Shown here piece after piece: positions 1 to 9,665 of a stretch of DNA of 57,402 nt (position 1 is the first letter of the stretch; each line of letters opens with the position of its first letter). The translations under genes and the position numbers were made by a program. The notes under the pieces were generated by a model. That model had not been told where the DNA came from, made no database searches, and saw only the letters and a list, made by a program, of their open reading frames with translations. The stretch comes from Roseitalea sp. MMSF_3546 (GTDB lineage: Bacteria > Pseudomonadota > Alphaproteobacteria > Rhizobiales > Rhizobiaceae): the NCBI RefSeq assembly GCF_030732865.1, contig NZ_JASHKB010000026.1, positions 1 to 57,402 on the forward strand, in the 5' to 3' direction.

Positions 1-19
1 GGGGTGGAAGGGCGGGTCA

Positions 20-46
20 GGGGCCGCGCCGGCGCGGCGCGGCCCC
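20..46 (-). other. GC-rich stem-loop after the binding-protein gene
   Basis: An 11-bp perfect stem (positions 20-30 with 36-46) encloses a 5-base loop just downstream of the stop codon of the minus-strand binding-protein gene. No run of U follows in the minus direction, so it looks more like an intercistronic RNA-stabilising hairpin, as often follows transporter binding-protein genes, than a complete intrinsic terminator. The rest of positions 1-65 shows no gene. Confidence 0.55.
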
Positions 47-65
47 GACCAGGCGTGTCCGGCGA

Positions 66-1211
66 TTACATGTCGCACTGGTCGACATAGGCGTCCTGGT
101 GGTCCTCCAGCGCCGTGCCGATGATCCTGTTGGTCAGCACGTCGCCTTCCATGACCACCTCGCGAACATAGATGTCCTGGATCGGATGGTTGTTGGCGCC
201 GAAGGCGAAGTCGCCGCGCGTGGAGGCGAAGTCCGCCTCGCGCAGCGCCGCGCGGAAGGCGTCCATGTCCGAGATATCGGCCTTTTCCATGGCGCTCAGC
301 AGCAGGTTGGCGGTGTCGAAGCCCTGGCTGGCATAGAGCGAGGGCAACCGGTCATATTCGGCCTGAAAGCTCGCAACGAAGGCCCGGTTGGCCTCGTTGT
401 CGAGATCCTTGGACCATTGAGAGGTGTTCTTCACGCCCAGCGCCGCATCGCCCACGGCCTGCAGGATGCCCTGGTCGAAGGAGAAGGCGGGCCCGATCAC
501 CGGAATGTCGACGCCGGAATCGGCGTACTGCTTGAGGAACGAGATTCCCATGCCGCCGGGCAGGAAGAAATAGACGCTGTCGGCGCCCGAGGCGCGGATC
601 TGCGCGATCTCGGCGGCATAGTCGGTCTGGCCGAGCGTGGTGAACACCTCGTCGGCCAGTTCGCCCTCGTAAAAGCGCTTGTAGCCGGTCAGCGCGTCCT
701 GGCCGGCCGGATAGTTCGGCGCCATGATGAACGAATTGGTGAAGCCCGCATCATTGGCATAGGCGCCGGCCGCCTCGTGCAGATTGTCGTTCTGCCAGGC
801 GACGTTGAAATAGTTCTCGTGGCAGCCCTGCCCGGCAAGCTGGCTCGGGCCGGCATTGGGCGACAGATAGATGACGCCCTGATTGACCGTGCTCGGCACC
901 ACCGCCATGGCCAGGTTCGACCAGATGATGCCGGTCAGGACATCGACGTCCTCGGCCTGGATCATCTTGTCGGCAAGCTGGACGGCGATCTCCGGCTTGC
1001 GCTGGTCGTCCTCGATGACGACCTCGATGTTCTCGTTGCCCGACTGCTTGACGGCGAGCATGAAGCCGTCGCGCACATCGATGCCAAGGCCGGCACCGCC
1101 GCCCGAAAGCGTGGTGATCATGCCGACCTTCACGTCGCCGTCCTGCGCCATCGCGCTCGTTGCCATCAGCGCCGCCGCCGAGGCCGCCACTATCATGGTC
1201 CTGGTTCTCAT
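66..1211 (-). CDS. Branched-chain amino acid-type ABC transporter substrate-binding protein
   Basis: Periplasmic type I binding protein (LivK/HAAT family), 381 aa, the normal length. An N-terminal signal peptide ends at AMAQD near residue 23, and the mature protein begins with the family pattern VKVGMITTLSGGGAGLG. A good ribosome site (GGGAGG) precedes the ATG. It is the last gene I can see of the anthranilate/tryptophan operon, 34 bp after the AsnC-domain gene. Relatives next to aromatic CoA-ligase genes often carry aromatic acids rather than leucine, so anthranilate, kynurenine or a related aromatic is a reasonable but unproven ligand. The permease and ATPase partners would lie beyond the left edge. 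Confidence 0.88.
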   Translation of the reverse strand: MRTRTMIVAASAAALMATSAMAQDGDVKVGMITTLSGGGAGLGIDVRDGFMLAVKQSGNENIEVVIEDDQRKPEIAVQLADKMIQAEDVDVLTGIIWSNLAMAVVPSTVNQGVIYLSPNAGPSQLAGQGCHENYFNVAWQNDNLHEAAGAYANDAGFTNSFIMAPNYPAGQDALTGYKRFYEGELADEVFTTLGQTDYAAEIAQIRASGADSVYFFLPGGMGISFLKQYADSGVDIPVIGPAFSFDQGILQAVGDAALGVKNTSQWSKDLDNEANRAFVASFQAEYDRLPSLYASQGFDTANLLLSAMEKADISDMDAFRAALREADFASTRGDFAFGANNHPIQDIYVREVVMEGDVLTNRIIGTALEDHQDAYVDQCDM

Positions 1212-1245
1212 CTTTGATCCTCCCGTCGATGAGGTTGAAAGGGTG

Positions 1246-1482
1246 TCAGAATGCCTTGAACGTCAGGGTCGTGAGCGTCCGCTCGATGCCGTCGATGTCA
1301 TGCACGTGGTCGTTGATGAACTTGCCGACATCGGCGTCCTTGGGAATGTACAGCTTCATCAGGAGCTCGAAATCGCCGCTGGTCGAATACAGTTCGGAAT
1401 GGATCTCGCGCAACGCGATCTCCTCGGCCACCTTGTAGGTGGTGCCCGGCCGGCAGCGGATCTGGACGAAGACGCAGTTCAT
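1246..1482 (-). CDS. Stand-alone Lrp/AsnC effector-binding (RAM) domain protein
   Basis: 78 aa, corresponding only to the C-terminal ligand-binding and dimerisation domain of Lrp/AsnC regulators; there is no helix-turn-helix. The segment GDFELLMKLYIPKDAD near the middle matches the core strand-helix pattern of the family. Such single-domain proteins bind amino acids or form mixed oligomers with full-length regulators. It lies between the CoA ligase (58 bp upstream) and the binding protein (34 bp downstream) in the same transcription unit, so a role in sensing tryptophan, kynurenine or anthranilate is plausible but inferred. Confidence 0.85.
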   Translation of the reverse strand: MNCVFVQIRCRPGTTYKVAEEIALREIHSELYSTSGDFELLMKLYIPKDADVGKFINDHVHDIDGIERTLTTLTFKAF

Positions 1483-1540
1483 GTCTGAAGGCTCCTGACG
1501 AAAGGCGTGTCGACGGTTTTGGCCCGGTCCGGGACAGCCG

Positions 1541-3175
1541 TCAAACCGTTGTTTCCTGCTTCAGGCGGAACCGCTGGATCTTGCCGGTCTGGGTCTTGGG
1601 CAGTTCGGTGACGAACTTGATCGAGCGCGGGTACTTGTAGGGCGCGATCTCCGCCTTGACGTGGTTCTGGAGCAGCTTGGCCATTTCCGGGCTCGCCACC
1701 GCGCCGCGCCTGAGCACGACATGGGCTTCCACGATATGCCCGCGCGCCTCGTCGGGCACCCCGACCACCGCGCATTCGGCCACGTTCTCATGCGATAGCA
1801 GCGCCGCCTCGACCTCGGGCCCGGCGATGTTGTAGCCGGCCGAAACGATGATGTCGTCGCTGCGCGCGGCAAAGTGAAAGTAGCCGTCCGCATCGCGCCA
1901 GAAGGAGTCGCCGGTCAGGTTCCAGCCGTTCTGGACATAGTCGCGCTGGCGCTCGTCGGACAGATAGCGGCAGCCGGTCGGCCCACGCACGGCCAGCCGG
2001 CCGACTTCGCCATCGCGGGCGTCGGCCCCGTCCTCGCTGACGATCTTGGCCTCATATCCGGTCACCGGCCGGCCGGTGCAGCCCGGCCTGTGATCGTCGA
2101 ACCGGTTGGAGATGAAGATGTGCAGCATCTCGGTGGCGCCGATCCCGTCCAGTAGCGGCTTGCCGGTCTTCGCCATCCATTCCTCATAGACCGGCGCCGG
2201 CAAGGTCTCGCCCGCCGAGACCGCCGCGCGCAGCGAGGACAGGTCGGCCCCCTGCTCCATCGCCGCCAGCATGGCGCGATAGGCGGTTGGCGCGGTGAAG
2301 CAGACCGTGGCTTTGTATTTCTCGATGATCTCGATCATCTTCGGCGGCGAGGCCTGTTCGAGCAGCGTCGCCGCCGCTCCGAAACGCAGCGGAAACACGG
2401 CCAGCCCGCCGAGCCCGAAGGTGAAGGCGAGCGGCGGCGAGCCGACGAAGACGTCGCGCTCGGTGACGCCGAGCACTTCCTTGGCATAGCCGTCGGCGAT
2501 GATCAGGATGTCGCGATGGAAATGGGCGGTCGCCTTGGGCGCTCCGGTCGTCCCCGAAGTGAAGCCCAGAAGCGCGACATCGTCGGCGCCGGTCGGAACC
2601 GCGTCGAACCGCACCGGCTTTTCGAGCGCCAGCCGGTCGAGTTCGGCGTCGTGGTTGGACGTGCCGTCGAACCCCACCACGGTTTCCAGGAACGGGCTCT
2701 GCTTGGCGCAGGCGACGATCTCGTCCATCAGCCGCGTGTCGCACAGGGCATGGGTGATCTCGCCCTTGGCGACGATCTTGGTCAATTCGCCCGTGCGCAG
2801 CATCGGCATGGTGTTGACCACCACCGCGCCGGCCTTGGTGGCCGCCAGCCAGCAGGCGACCATGGCCGGATTGTTGGCCGAGCGGATGAGCACCCGGTTG
2901 CCCGGCTTGACGCCCAGATCGTCGACCAGTGCATGGGCCAGCCGGTTGGTCCAGTCGGACAGTTCCTTGTAGGTGCGCCGCCGCCCGTTGCCGATCAGTG
3001 CGGTGCGGTCGCCAAAGCCCTTCTCGACCATGGCGTCCGTGAGTTCGACGCCCGCGTTCAGCCTTTCGGGATAGTCGAACCCGTCCAGAAGGAAGACCGG
3101 CCACTCATCGGCGGGCGGCAGGTTGTCCCGCGCGAAGGTGTCGACATGTGCCGAAGGACCCAATGTGATTGCCAT
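1541..3175 (-). CDS. 2-aminobenzoate (anthranilate)-CoA ligase, benzoate-CoA ligase family
   Basis: Acyl-adenylate-forming enzyme of 544 aa, expected to convert an aromatic acid, ATP and CoA to the acyl-CoA. The phosphate-binding motif GFTSGTTGAPKATAH is at residues 204-218, the hinge and C-terminal region includes SAGYNIAGPEVEAALL, and the catalytic lysine lies in KTQTGKIQRF (about K532). Anthranilate is preferred as substrate because the operon also encodes tryptophan 2,3-dioxygenase and a fused aminobenzoyl-CoA monooxygenase/reductase. It starts 16 bp after the dioxygenase gene. A benzoate- or salicylate-type ligase cannot be excluded from sequence alone. Confidence 0.85.
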   Translation of the reverse strand: MAITLGPSAHVDTFARDNLPPADEWPVFLLDGFDYPERLNAGVELTDAMVEKGFGDRTALIGNGRRRTYKELSDWTNRLAHALVDDLGVKPGNRVLIRSANNPAMVACWLAATKAGAVVVNTMPMLRTGELTKIVAKGEITHALCDTRLMDEIVACAKQSPFLETVVGFDGTSNHDAELDRLALEKPVRFDAVPTGADDVALLGFTSGTTGAPKATAHFHRDILIIADGYAKEVLGVTERDVFVGSPPLAFTFGLGGLAVFPLRFGAAATLLEQASPPKMIEIIEKYKATVCFTAPTAYRAMLAAMEQGADLSSLRAAVSAGETLPAPVYEEWMAKTGKPLLDGIGATEMLHIFISNRFDDHRPGCTGRPVTGYEAKIVSEDGADARDGEVGRLAVRGPTGCRYLSDERQRDYVQNGWNLTGDSFWRDADGYFHFAARSDDIIVSAGYNIAGPEVEAALLSHENVAECAVVGVPDEARGHIVEAHVVLRRGAVASPEMAKLLQNHVKAEIAPYKYPRSIKFVTELPKTQTGKIQRFRLKQETTV

Positions 3176-3191
3176 GATCGCCTCCCAACGC

Positions 3192-4028
3192 TCACAGATC
3201 GGTGCGCACGCGCCACAGTTCGGGAAACAGTTCCACCTCCAGCATGCGCCGCAGATAGGTGACCCCGCCGGTTCCGCCGGTGCCGCGCTTGAGCCCGATC
3301 ACCCGTTCGACGGTGGTAACATGATTGAACCGCCAGCGGCGGAAATAGTCTTCAAGGTCGACCAGCTTCTCGGCCAGTTCGTAAAGCGGCCAATATGTCG
3401 TCGTGTCGCGATAGACCGCCGCCCACATGGCCGTCACCTGCGGGTCGGCCTCGTGCGGGCGCTTGCCCGGCGCGGCGATCAGCGCCTGCGGAACGTCCAT
3501 CCCCTTCTTCGCGGCGTGACGCAGGACGACCTGGTAGAGGCTGGGCGTGTCGAGTTCGTCCTCGAGCATCTGCAGATAGTCCGGCCGGTGGGCGTGCGGG
3601 CGCAGCATGGCCAGGTTCCGGTTGCCCAGCGTGAACTCGATCAGCCGATACTGCACGGACTGAAATCCCGAGCTCTGGCCGAGCGAATCGCGGAACCGCG
3701 TATAGTCCGACGGCGTCATGGTGCGCAGCACGTCCCAGGCGCCGTTGAGCTGTTCGAGAATGCGGCTGACGCGCGCCAGCAGCTTGAACGCCTCGGGCAA
3801 GCGGTCCTCGCCGATCGCTTTGCGCGCGCCGCCCAGCTCCTGCAGCAGCAGCTTCATCCACAGTTCGGACGTCTGGTGCTGGATGATGAAGAGCATCTCG
3901 TCAGGCGCGTTCGAGATCGGCCGCTGCGCGCCGAGCACCTTGTCCAGGGCAAGGTAGTCCGAATAGGACATGCGCCCGTCGAAAGCCATCTGGGCGCCGT
4001 CTTGGGCCGGATCGAACGGGTCAGCCAT
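3192..4028 (-). CDS. kynA: Tryptophan 2,3-dioxygenase
   Basis: Haem dioxygenase opening the indole ring of L-tryptophan to N-formylkynurenine, 278 aa, the usual bacterial length. The substrate-site histidine is in [15 protein letters not shown] (H51), the haem-ligating histidine is in [20 protein letters not shown] (H236), and the glycine-rich GTGGTGG loop follows. The start overlaps the end of the acyl-CoA dehydrogenase gene by 8 bp. Kynurenine formamidase and kynureninase, needed to reach anthranilate, are not in the window and must be elsewhere. Its place inside an anthraniloyl-CoA operon argues that tryptophan is the physiological source of the anthranilate. Confidence 0.96.
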   Translation of the reverse strand: MADPFDPAQDGAQMAFDGRMSYSDYLALDKVLGAQRPISNAPDEMLFIIQHQTSELWMKLLLQELGGARKAIGEDRLPEAFKLLARVSRILEQLNGAWDVLRTMTPSDYTRFRDSLGQSSGFQSVQYRLIEFTLGNRNLAMLRPHAHRPDYLQMLEDELDTPSLYQVVLRHAAKKGMDVPQALIAAPGKRPHEADPQVTAMWAAVYRDTTTYWPLYELAEKLVDLEDYFRRWRFNHVTTVERVIGLKRGTGGTGGVTYLRRMLEVELFPELWRVRTDL

Positions 4029-5184
4029 CGAATGCTCCCATCGTCTGGCGCGCGATGATGACGCGCTGGACGTCCGAAGCGCCCTCGTAGATGCGCAGCG
4101 CCCGGATTTCGCGATAGAGCGTTTCGACCGCCGTGCCCGAGCGCACGCCCTCGCCGCCGTGAAGCTGCACGGCCCGGTCGATCACCTGCTGGGCCTGCTC
4201 GGTCGAAAACAGCTTCGCCATCGCCGCCTCGCGGGTGACGCGCGGCGCACCCTTGTCCTTGGCCCAGGCGGCCCGATAGACGAGAAGCGCACTGGCATCG
4301 ATATCGAGCGCCATGTCGGCGATATGGCCCTGCACCATCTGCAATTCGATCAGCGGCGCCCCTTGCACATGCCGGTCGCGGACACGGGCCAGCGCCTCGT
4401 CGAGCGCCCGGCGCGCAAAGCCGAGCGCGGCGGCGGCGACCGTCGAGCGGAAGACGTCGAGCACGCTCATGGCGATCTTGAAGCCGGCCCCGCGTTCGCC
4501 GATCAGCGCCGATTGCGGCACGCGGCAACCCGAAAACCGCAAGGTCGCGAGCGGATGCGGGGCGATCGTGTCGAGCCGTTCGACCACCGCGAAGCCCGGC
4601 AGGTCCGCCGGCACGATGAAGGCCGAAAGGCCCTTGGCGCCGGGCGCTTCGCCGGTGCGCGCAAAGACGGTGTAGACGTCGGCGATGCCGCCATTGGAAA
4701 TCCAGGTCTTTTCGCCATCGAGCACGAAATGGTCGCCATCTTGCCGCGCCGTCATGGTCGAGTTGGCGACATCGGAGCCCGATTGCGGCTCGGTCAGCGC
4801 AAAGGCGGCGATCGCCTCTCCGGCGCGGACCCTTGGCAACCATTGCGCCTTCTGTGCCCCGGTGCCGAAAAGCGAGATCGCGCCCGTGCCAAGGCCCTGC
4901 ATGGCGAAGGCGAAATCGGCAAGCCCGTCATGGCGCGCCAGCGTCTCGCGGATCAGGCACAGCGTACGCACATCGAGCCTGGCGTCCGGATCGGCCGGGT
5001 CGACGGCGCTGTGGGCGAGCCAGCCGCCCGTGCCCAGCGCGCGCACGATCGCCCGGCAGGCGGCATCGATGTCGCCGTGGTCGATACCGGCCAGCGCCTC
5101 CCGACTCCAGTTTTCAAGCGCTTCGGCCAAGCCTTTGTGGCGGCTTTCGAAAAACGGCCAGTCGAGAAAGCTGCGGTCGGCCAT
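4021..5184 (-). CDS. Acyl-CoA dehydrogenase
   Basis: FAD-dependent acyl-CoA dehydrogenase, 387 aa. The N-terminal helical domain is followed by the FAD/substrate signature [15 protein letters not shown] and WISNGG, and by the C-terminal motifs QLHGGEGV and [17 protein letters not shown]; the family's catalytic acid normally lies in the last of these regions. The ATG shares one base with the stop of the enoyl-CoA hydratase gene, showing translational coupling. In this operon it probably oxidises an intermediate formed after the ring of aminobenzoyl-CoA has been hydroxylated and reduced, although a more general short-chain substrate is possible. Confidence 0.92.
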   Translation of the reverse strand: MADRSFLDWPFFESRHKGLAEALENWSREALAGIDHGDIDAACRAIVRALGTGGWLAHSAVDPADPDARLDVRTLCLIRETLARHDGLADFAFAMQGLGTGAISLFGTGAQKAQWLPRVRAGEAIAAFALTEPQSGSDVANSTMTARQDGDHFVLDGEKTWISNGGIADVYTVFARTGEAPGAKGLSAFIVPADLPGFAVVERLDTIAPHPLATLRFSGCRVPQSALIGERGAGFKIAMSVLDVFRSTVAAAALGFARRALDEALARVRDRHVQGAPLIELQMVQGHIADMALDIDASALLVYRAAWAKDKGAPRVTREAAMAKLFSTEQAQQVIDRAVQLHGGEGVRSGTAVETLYREIRALRIYEGASDVQRVIIARQTMGAFDG

Positions 5185-5984
5185 CAATCGCCCTCGAACA
5201 CCGGTTTTTCCTTTGCGACGAACGCCTCGTAGGCGCGCACGAAGTCCCTTGTCTGCATGCAGATCGCCTGGGCCTGCGCCTCGGCCTCGATCGCCTGCTC
5301 GATCCCCATCGACCATTCCTGCGCGAGCATGGTCTTGGTCATCATGTGGGCGAAGTTTGGCCCCTCGGCGATGCGCCGTGCAAGCGCCAGGGCATCCTCT
5401 TCGAGCGCATCGGCATCGACAAGACGGTTGTAAAAGCCCCAGCGTTCGCCTTCTTCGGCGCTCATCGTCCGGCCGGTATACAGCAGTTCCGCCGCCCGGC
5501 CCTGCCCGACGATGCGCGGCAGCATGGCGCAGGCGCCCATGTCGCAGCCGGCAAGGCCGACGCGCGTGAACAGGAAGGCGGTCCTGGCCTGCGGCGTTGC
5601 GATCCTCAGATCGGACGCCATGGCGATGATCGCGCCCGCGCCGACGCACACGCCATCGACCGCTGCAACGATCGGCTTGCCGGATCCGACCATCGCCTTG
5701 ACCAGATCGCCGGTCATGCGCGTGAAGGCCAGCATCTGCTTCATCGACATCTTGGTGAGCGGGCCGATGATGTCGTGCACATCGCCGCCCGAGGAGAAAT
5801 TGCCACCATTGGGCGCGAAGACCACCGCCTTGATCGCATCGTCGACGGCTAGCGCGCGGAACCAGTCGCGCAGTTCGCCATAGCTGTCGAAGGTCAGCGG
5901 ATTCTTGCGCTCGGGCCGGTCGAGCCGGACGGTGGCGATGCCGTCCTCGATCGCGCACAGGAAGTGTTGCGGGCCGTCCGTCAT
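5184..5984 (-). CDS. Enoyl-CoA hydratase/isomerase family protein
   Basis: Crotonase-fold protein of 266 aa. It has the oxyanion-hole segments [14 protein letters not shown] and [20 protein letters not shown], and the downstream [15 protein letters not shown] region, where family members place catalytic acids; one position is Cys-Asp here rather than the usual Pro-Glu-x-x pattern. The gene overlaps the MarR gene by 4 bp (ATGA). It is expected to act on an alicyclic or unsaturated CoA thioester in aminobenzoyl-CoA breakdown, as a hydratase, isomerase or ring hydrolase; which one cannot be decided from sequence. Confidence 0.9.
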   Translation of the reverse strand: MTDGPQHFLCAIEDGIATVRLDRPERKNPLTFDSYGELRDWFRALAVDDAIKAVVFAPNGGNFSSGGDVHDIIGPLTKMSMKQMLAFTRMTGDLVKAMVGSGKPIVAAVDGVCVGAGAIIAMASDLRIATPQARTAFLFTRVGLAGCDMGACAMLPRIVGQGRAAELLYTGRTMSAEEGERWGFYNRLVDADALEEDALALARRIAEGPNFAHMMTKTMLAQEWSMGIEQAIEAEAQAQAICMQTRDFVRAYEAFVAKEKPVFEGD

Positions 5985-6463
5985 CGGCGTGTCTCCAGAC
6001 CGTCGAGCAATTGGGCGAGCGCGTCGAAGCGATGGGCGAGCCCGTCGGCCTCCTCGGCGGGAAAGTCGCCCAGCAATTCGTCGATCCAGCCCGCATGCGC
6101 CTCGGCCTGGCGGGCGAAATGCGCCTTGCCGCGCTCGGTGAGCTGCACCAGAAAGGCGCGGCGGTCGCCCTTGACCGGCACGCGCACGACCAGCCCTTCC
6201 TCGACCAGCCGGTCGACAATCCCCGTCACATTGCCGTTGGAGACGCGCAGCACGCCCGAAAGCTGGCTCATCTTCAGCCCTTCGGCATGCCGGTTCAGCG
6301 CGGCCATGACGTCGAAACGCGGCAGCGTGGTCGCGAAATCGGTGCGCAGCCGCTCGCGCAACTGCCCCTCGATCTTGCGGCTGACCTTCAGAAGCCGCAG
6401 CCACAGCCGCAACCGCGCGCGCGAATGCGCCTCCTGCTTGCGTTCGAGAACCTCGCCCGTCAT
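5981..6463 (-). CDS. MarR family transcriptional regulator
   Basis: 160-aa winged-helix regulator. The recognition region reads [20 protein letters not shown] and the wing [15 protein letters not shown], both typical of MarR. It is the third gene of the operon and overlaps both neighbours by 4 bp. MarR proteins in aromatic-acid operons usually repress and are released by the aryl-CoA product of the ligase (as known for BadR/GenR/FerC-like regulators), so aminobenzoyl-CoA is the likely inducer. The probable operator is the TTTCA/TGAAA palindrome at 9578-9612 upstream of the operon, which implies autoregulation. Confidence 0.92.
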   Translation of the reverse strand: MTGEVLERKQEAHSRARLRLWLRLLKVSRKIEGQLRERLRTDFATTLPRFDVMAALNRHAEGLKMSQLSGVLRVSNGNVTGIVDRLVEEGLVVRVPVKGDRRAFLVQLTERGKAHFARQAEAHAGWIDELLGDFPAEEADGLAHRFDALAQLLDGLETRR

Positions 6464-7221
6464 ACCTCGCCCCCCGCAACAGACAGCGCATGGCCGTTGA
6501 CCGACGCCGCCCGGTCGCCGGCCAGCCACAGCGCCGCCTCGGCCACCTCGTCGGGCTGGATGAACCGGCCCTGCGGATTGCCGGCCTTGAGCGTCTTGCG
6601 GGCTTCGTCCGCCGACATGCCGGTCTTTTCGACGATATTGGCGACCGAGCGCTCGAGCATCGGCGTCTCCACGAAGCCCGGACAGATCGCATTGGCCGTG
6701 ATGCCGGTGCGCCCCAGTTCGACGGCGAGCGCGCGCACGAGCCCGATCACGCCGTGCTTGGCCGCGCAATAGCCGCTCACATAGGGATAGCCCTTCAGCC
6801 CCGCCGTCGAGGCGATGGCGATCATCCGGCCCCATTGGGCCTGCTTCATCTCCGACAGCGCCGCCTTGAAGGCGTTGAACACGCCGGTGACGTTGACCGC
6901 CAGCATGACATCCAGATCGATCGCCTCCATCGCCGCGAACGGCTTGGACACCGCTTCGCCCGCATTGGCGATGACGATCCCGACCGGGCCGTGATCGGCG
7001 CGCGCGGCGGCGAACGCCGCCTTGACCGCGTCTTCTTCGGTGACGTCGCAGGTGCGGTAGTCGATGCGCGAATGGGCATGGGCGAGCGCGGCGAGCGGCT
7101 CCTCGCGCCGCGCCATGATGGTCACCTGCGCGCCGGCATCGGCGAAGGTGCGGGCGATGGCCGCGCCGACGCCCGTGCCGCCGCCGGTGACCACCGCGTG
7201 ACGGCCGGCGAGATCGCTCAT
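6460..7221 (-). CDS. Short-chain dehydrogenase/reductase (SDR)
   Basis: Classical SDR, 253 aa. The cofactor motif [11 protein letters not shown] is near residue 12, NAG near residue 89, the catalytic serine in IASTAG, and the YxxxK motif in [17 protein letters not shown] and the C-terminal [10 protein letters not shown] complete the family pattern. In the context of the operon it probably oxidises or reduces a hydroxy or oxo group on the alicyclic CoA thioester produced by the monooxygenase/reductase. It starts 4 bp before the stop of that gene. The substrate assignment is inference; the family assignment is firm. Confidence 0.92.
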   Translation of the reverse strand: MSDLAGRHAVVTGGGTGVGAAIARTFADAGAQVTIMARREEPLAALAHAHSRIDYRTCDVTEEDAVKAAFAAARADHGPVGIVIANAGEAVSKPFAAMEAIDLDVMLAVNVTGVFNAFKAALSEMKQAQWGRMIAIASTAGLKGYPYVSGYCAAKHGVIGLVRALAVELGRTGITANAICPGFVETPMLERSVANIVEKTGMSADEARKTLKAGNPQGRFIQPDEVAEAALWLAGDRAASVNGHALSVAGGEV

Positions 7222-9512
7222 ACCCGGCCCGCCGTTTCCGCCTGCCGGTCGGCCAGCCGCCACAGCTGGTCGCGGCCGGCCAGATAGGGCAGCGGCCAGT
7301 CCTCGTGGCGGTCGCCGATCTCGGCGCCCGCATGCAGCGTCCAGTACGGATCGGCCAGATGCGGCCGCGCCAGGCAGACCAGGTCCGCCCGTCCCGCCAT
7401 CAGGATCGAGTTGACATGGTCGGGCTCGTAGATGTTGCCGACGGCCATGGTCCTGATATTGGCCTCGTTGCGGATGCGGTCCGAGAACGGGGTCTGGAAC
7501 ATGCGGCCATAGACCGGCCTCGCCTCGGTCGAGGTCTGGCCGGCCGAAACGTCGATGATGTCGGCGCCGGCCTTTTCGAACATGGCCGCGATCGCGACCG
7601 CCTCATCGGGGGTCACACCGTCCTCGCCGACCCAGTCGCTCGCCGAGATGCGCACCGACATCGGCTTGTGCTCCGGCCAGGCCGCGCGCATGGCGCCGAA
7701 CACTTCCAGCGGATAGCGCATCCGGTTTTCGAGGCTGCCGCCATATTCGTCCGTGCGCACATTGGAGAGCGGCGAGATGAACGAGGAGATCAGATAGCCA
7801 TGGGCGGCGTGCAACTCGATCATGTCGAAGCCGGCCCGCGCGGCCATCTGCGTGGCCGCAACGAACTCCTCGCGCACCCGGTCCATGTCGTCGCGGTCCA
7901 TGGCGCGCGGCGCCGGATTGTTCGGCGACCAGGCGATCGCCGAGGCCGACATGGTCTGCCAGTTGCCGTCCTTGAGCGGCGCGTCCATCTGTTCCCAGCC
8001 GAGCTGGGTCGAGCCCTTGCGGCCCGAATGGCCGATCTGGCAGCAGATCTTGGCCTGGGTCTCGGCATGCACGAAATCGACCAGCCGCTTCCACGCCGCT
8101 TCGTGCTCGGGCGCATAAAGCCCCGGGCAGCCCGGCGTGATGCGCCCTTCGGGCGAAACGCAGGTCATCTCGGTATAGACAAGCCCCGCACCGCCCTTGG
8201 CCCGCTCGGCGTAATGGACGAAATGCCAGTCGGTCGGGCAGCCCTCGACGGCCTTGTACTGGGCCATGGGCGAGACGACGACACGGTTCTTCAGCGCCAT
8301 GTCGCGCAGCGCGAATGGGGCGAACATCGGCGCGCGCACCGGCGCATTGGCACCAACGCCCGCCTGCTCCTGGAACCATTTTTCCGCCGAGCGCAGCCAT
8401 TCGGGATCGCGCAGGCGCAGATTTTCGTGCGAGATGCGCTGCGAACGCGTCAGCAGCGAATAGTTGAACTGCACCGGATCGAGATCGAGATAGCGGTGCA
8501 CCTCCTCGAACCATTCCAGCGAATTGCGCGCCGCCGATTGCAGCCGCAGAACCTCGAGCCGCCGCTCGTCCTCGTATTTGGCGAAGGCGGCCTGCATGGT
8601 CGGTTCGTTGATCAGGTAGTCGGCCAGCGCGATCGCCGATTCCATGGCGAGTTTCGAACCCGAGCCGATCGAAAAATGCGCCGTCGCCGCCGCATCGCCC
8701 ATCAGCACGATGTTTTCGTGGCTCCAGTTCTGGCAAAGAACGCGCGGGAAATTCAGCCAGGCCGAGCCGCGAATGTGCCGCGCATTGGTCATCAGCGCGT
8801 GACCGCCCAGATGGTCCTTGAAGATGTCCTCGCAGACCTCGATCGATTCCTGCTGCGAAAGCTCGCCGAAACCGTAGGCTTGCCAGGTCTCCTCGTCCGT
8901 CTCGACGATGAAGGTCGCGGTGTCGTCGTCGAACTGGTAGGCATGCGCCCACACCCAGCCCTTGTCGGTGTGCTCGAAGATGAAGGTGAAGGCATCGTCG
9001 AACTTCTGATGCGTGCCCAGCCAGACGAACTTGCACGCCCGCATGTCGATGTCGGGCTTGAAATGGTCGGCGAACTCGGCGCGCGTCTTCGAGTTGAGCC
9101 CGTCGGCGGCGACCACCAGATCGTATTTTTCGGCATAGCTCGCCGCGCTTTCCACCTCGGTCTGAAATCGCAGATCGACGCCCAGTTCGCGCGCCCGCTC
9201 CTGCAGGACGAGCAGCAATTGCTTGCGCCCGATGCCGCAGAAGCCATGGCCGGTCGACACGATCTTCTGGCCGCGGTAATGCACGGCGATATCGTCCCAA
9301 TAGGCGAATTGGGCACGGATCGCCTCGGCGCTCCGCGCATCGTTGGCCGCAAGGTTGTCGAGCGTTTCGTCCGACAGCACCACGCCCCAGCCGAAGGTGT
9401 CGTCGGGCCGGTTGCGCTCGATGACGACGACCTCGTCATCGGGCCGACGCAGCTTCATGGAGATTGCGAAATAAAGACCTGCCGGTCCTCCGCCAAGACA
9501 CGCGATCCGCAT
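7218..9512 (-). CDS. Fused FAD monooxygenase/old-yellow-enzyme: 2-aminobenzoyl-CoA monooxygenase/reductase (salicylyl-CoA 5-hydroxylase family)
   Basis: 764-aa two-domain flavoprotein and first gene of the operon. Residues 1 to about 390 form a class A FAD hydroxylase: [15 protein letters not shown] at the N-terminus, VVAADGLNS, and the second FAD motif [19 protein letters not shown]. From about residue 400 to the end there is an OYE-type (beta/alpha)8 FMN domain with [30 protein letters not shown] and EYGGSLENR. This architecture is known from the aminobenzoyl-CoA enzyme of Azoarcus evansii, which hydroxylates and then reduces the ring so that it is lost without ring-cleaving dioxygenation. 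Salicylyl-CoA 5-hydroxylase is the alternative. Start chosen at MRIACLGGG; an in-frame ATG lies 21 bp upstream but overlaps the GGAGG ribosome site. Confidence 0.9.
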   Translation of the reverse strand: MRIACLGGGPAGLYFAISMKLRRPDDEVVVIERNRPDDTFGWGVVLSDETLDNLAANDARSAEAIRAQFAYWDDIAVHYRGQKIVSTGHGFCGIGRKQLLLVLQERARELGVDLRFQTEVESAASYAEKYDLVVAADGLNSKTRAEFADHFKPDIDMRACKFVWLGTHQKFDDAFTFIFEHTDKGWVWAHAYQFDDDTATFIVETDEETWQAYGFGELSQQESIEVCEDIFKDHLGGHALMTNARHIRGSAWLNFPRVLCQNWSHENIVLMGDAAATAHFSIGSGSKLAMESAIALADYLINEPTMQAAFAKYEDERRLEVLRLQSAARNSLEWFEEVHRYLDLDPVQFNYSLLTRSQRISHENLRLRDPEWLRSAEKWFQEQAGVGANAPVRAPMFAPFALRDMALKNRVVVSPMAQYKAVEGCPTDWHFVHYAERAKGGAGLVYTEMTCVSPEGRITPGCPGLYAPEHEAAWKRLVDFVHAETQAKICCQIGHSGRKGSTQLGWEQMDAPLKDGNWQTMSASAIAWSPNNPAPRAMDRDDMDRVREEFVAATQMAARAGFDMIELHAAHGYLISSFISPLSNVRTDEYGGSLENRMRYPLEVFGAMRAAWPEHKPMSVRISASDWVGEDGVTPDEAVAIAAMFEKAGADIIDVSAGQTSTEARPVYGRMFQTPFSDRIRNEANIRTMAVGNIYEPDHVNSILMAGRADLVCLARPHLADPYWTLHAGAEIGDRHEDWPLPYLAGRDQLWRLADRQAETAGRV

Positions 9513-9577
9513 GGCTGTTGTGTACCTCCGCATAGGTTCTGTCCACTCGCCGGGACGAGGTTACGCAGACCGCGAAA

Positions 9578-9612
9578 CTATTTCAAGCATGAAATTTTCT
9601 CGGTTGAAATAG
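9578..9612. promoter_or_regulatory. Probable MarR operator between the anthranilate operon and the FadB-like gene
   Basis: ATTTCAAGCATGAAAT (9580-9595) is an exact inverted repeat with a 4-base spacer, and a third half-site TTGAAATAG (9604-9612) is the exact complement of CTATTTCAA (9578-9586). It sits in the divergent gap of about 150 bp in front of the monooxygenase/reductase gene and the FadB-like gene. The half-site spacing and AT content suit a MarR dimer, and a marR gene is in the operon. Binding is inferred. Confidence 0.6.
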
Positions 9613-9665
9613 CGCGGGCACCCGCTTATCCGGACACCAAGGCAAGCCATTGAACGGACCTTCCC

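Noticed and set aside
7305-9653. A 782-codon open frame opposite the monooxygenase/reductase gene
   Set aside because: It is an antisense shadow of a high-GC gene: the product is Arg/His/Ala-rich with no domain pattern, while the opposite frame encodes an intact flavoprotein.
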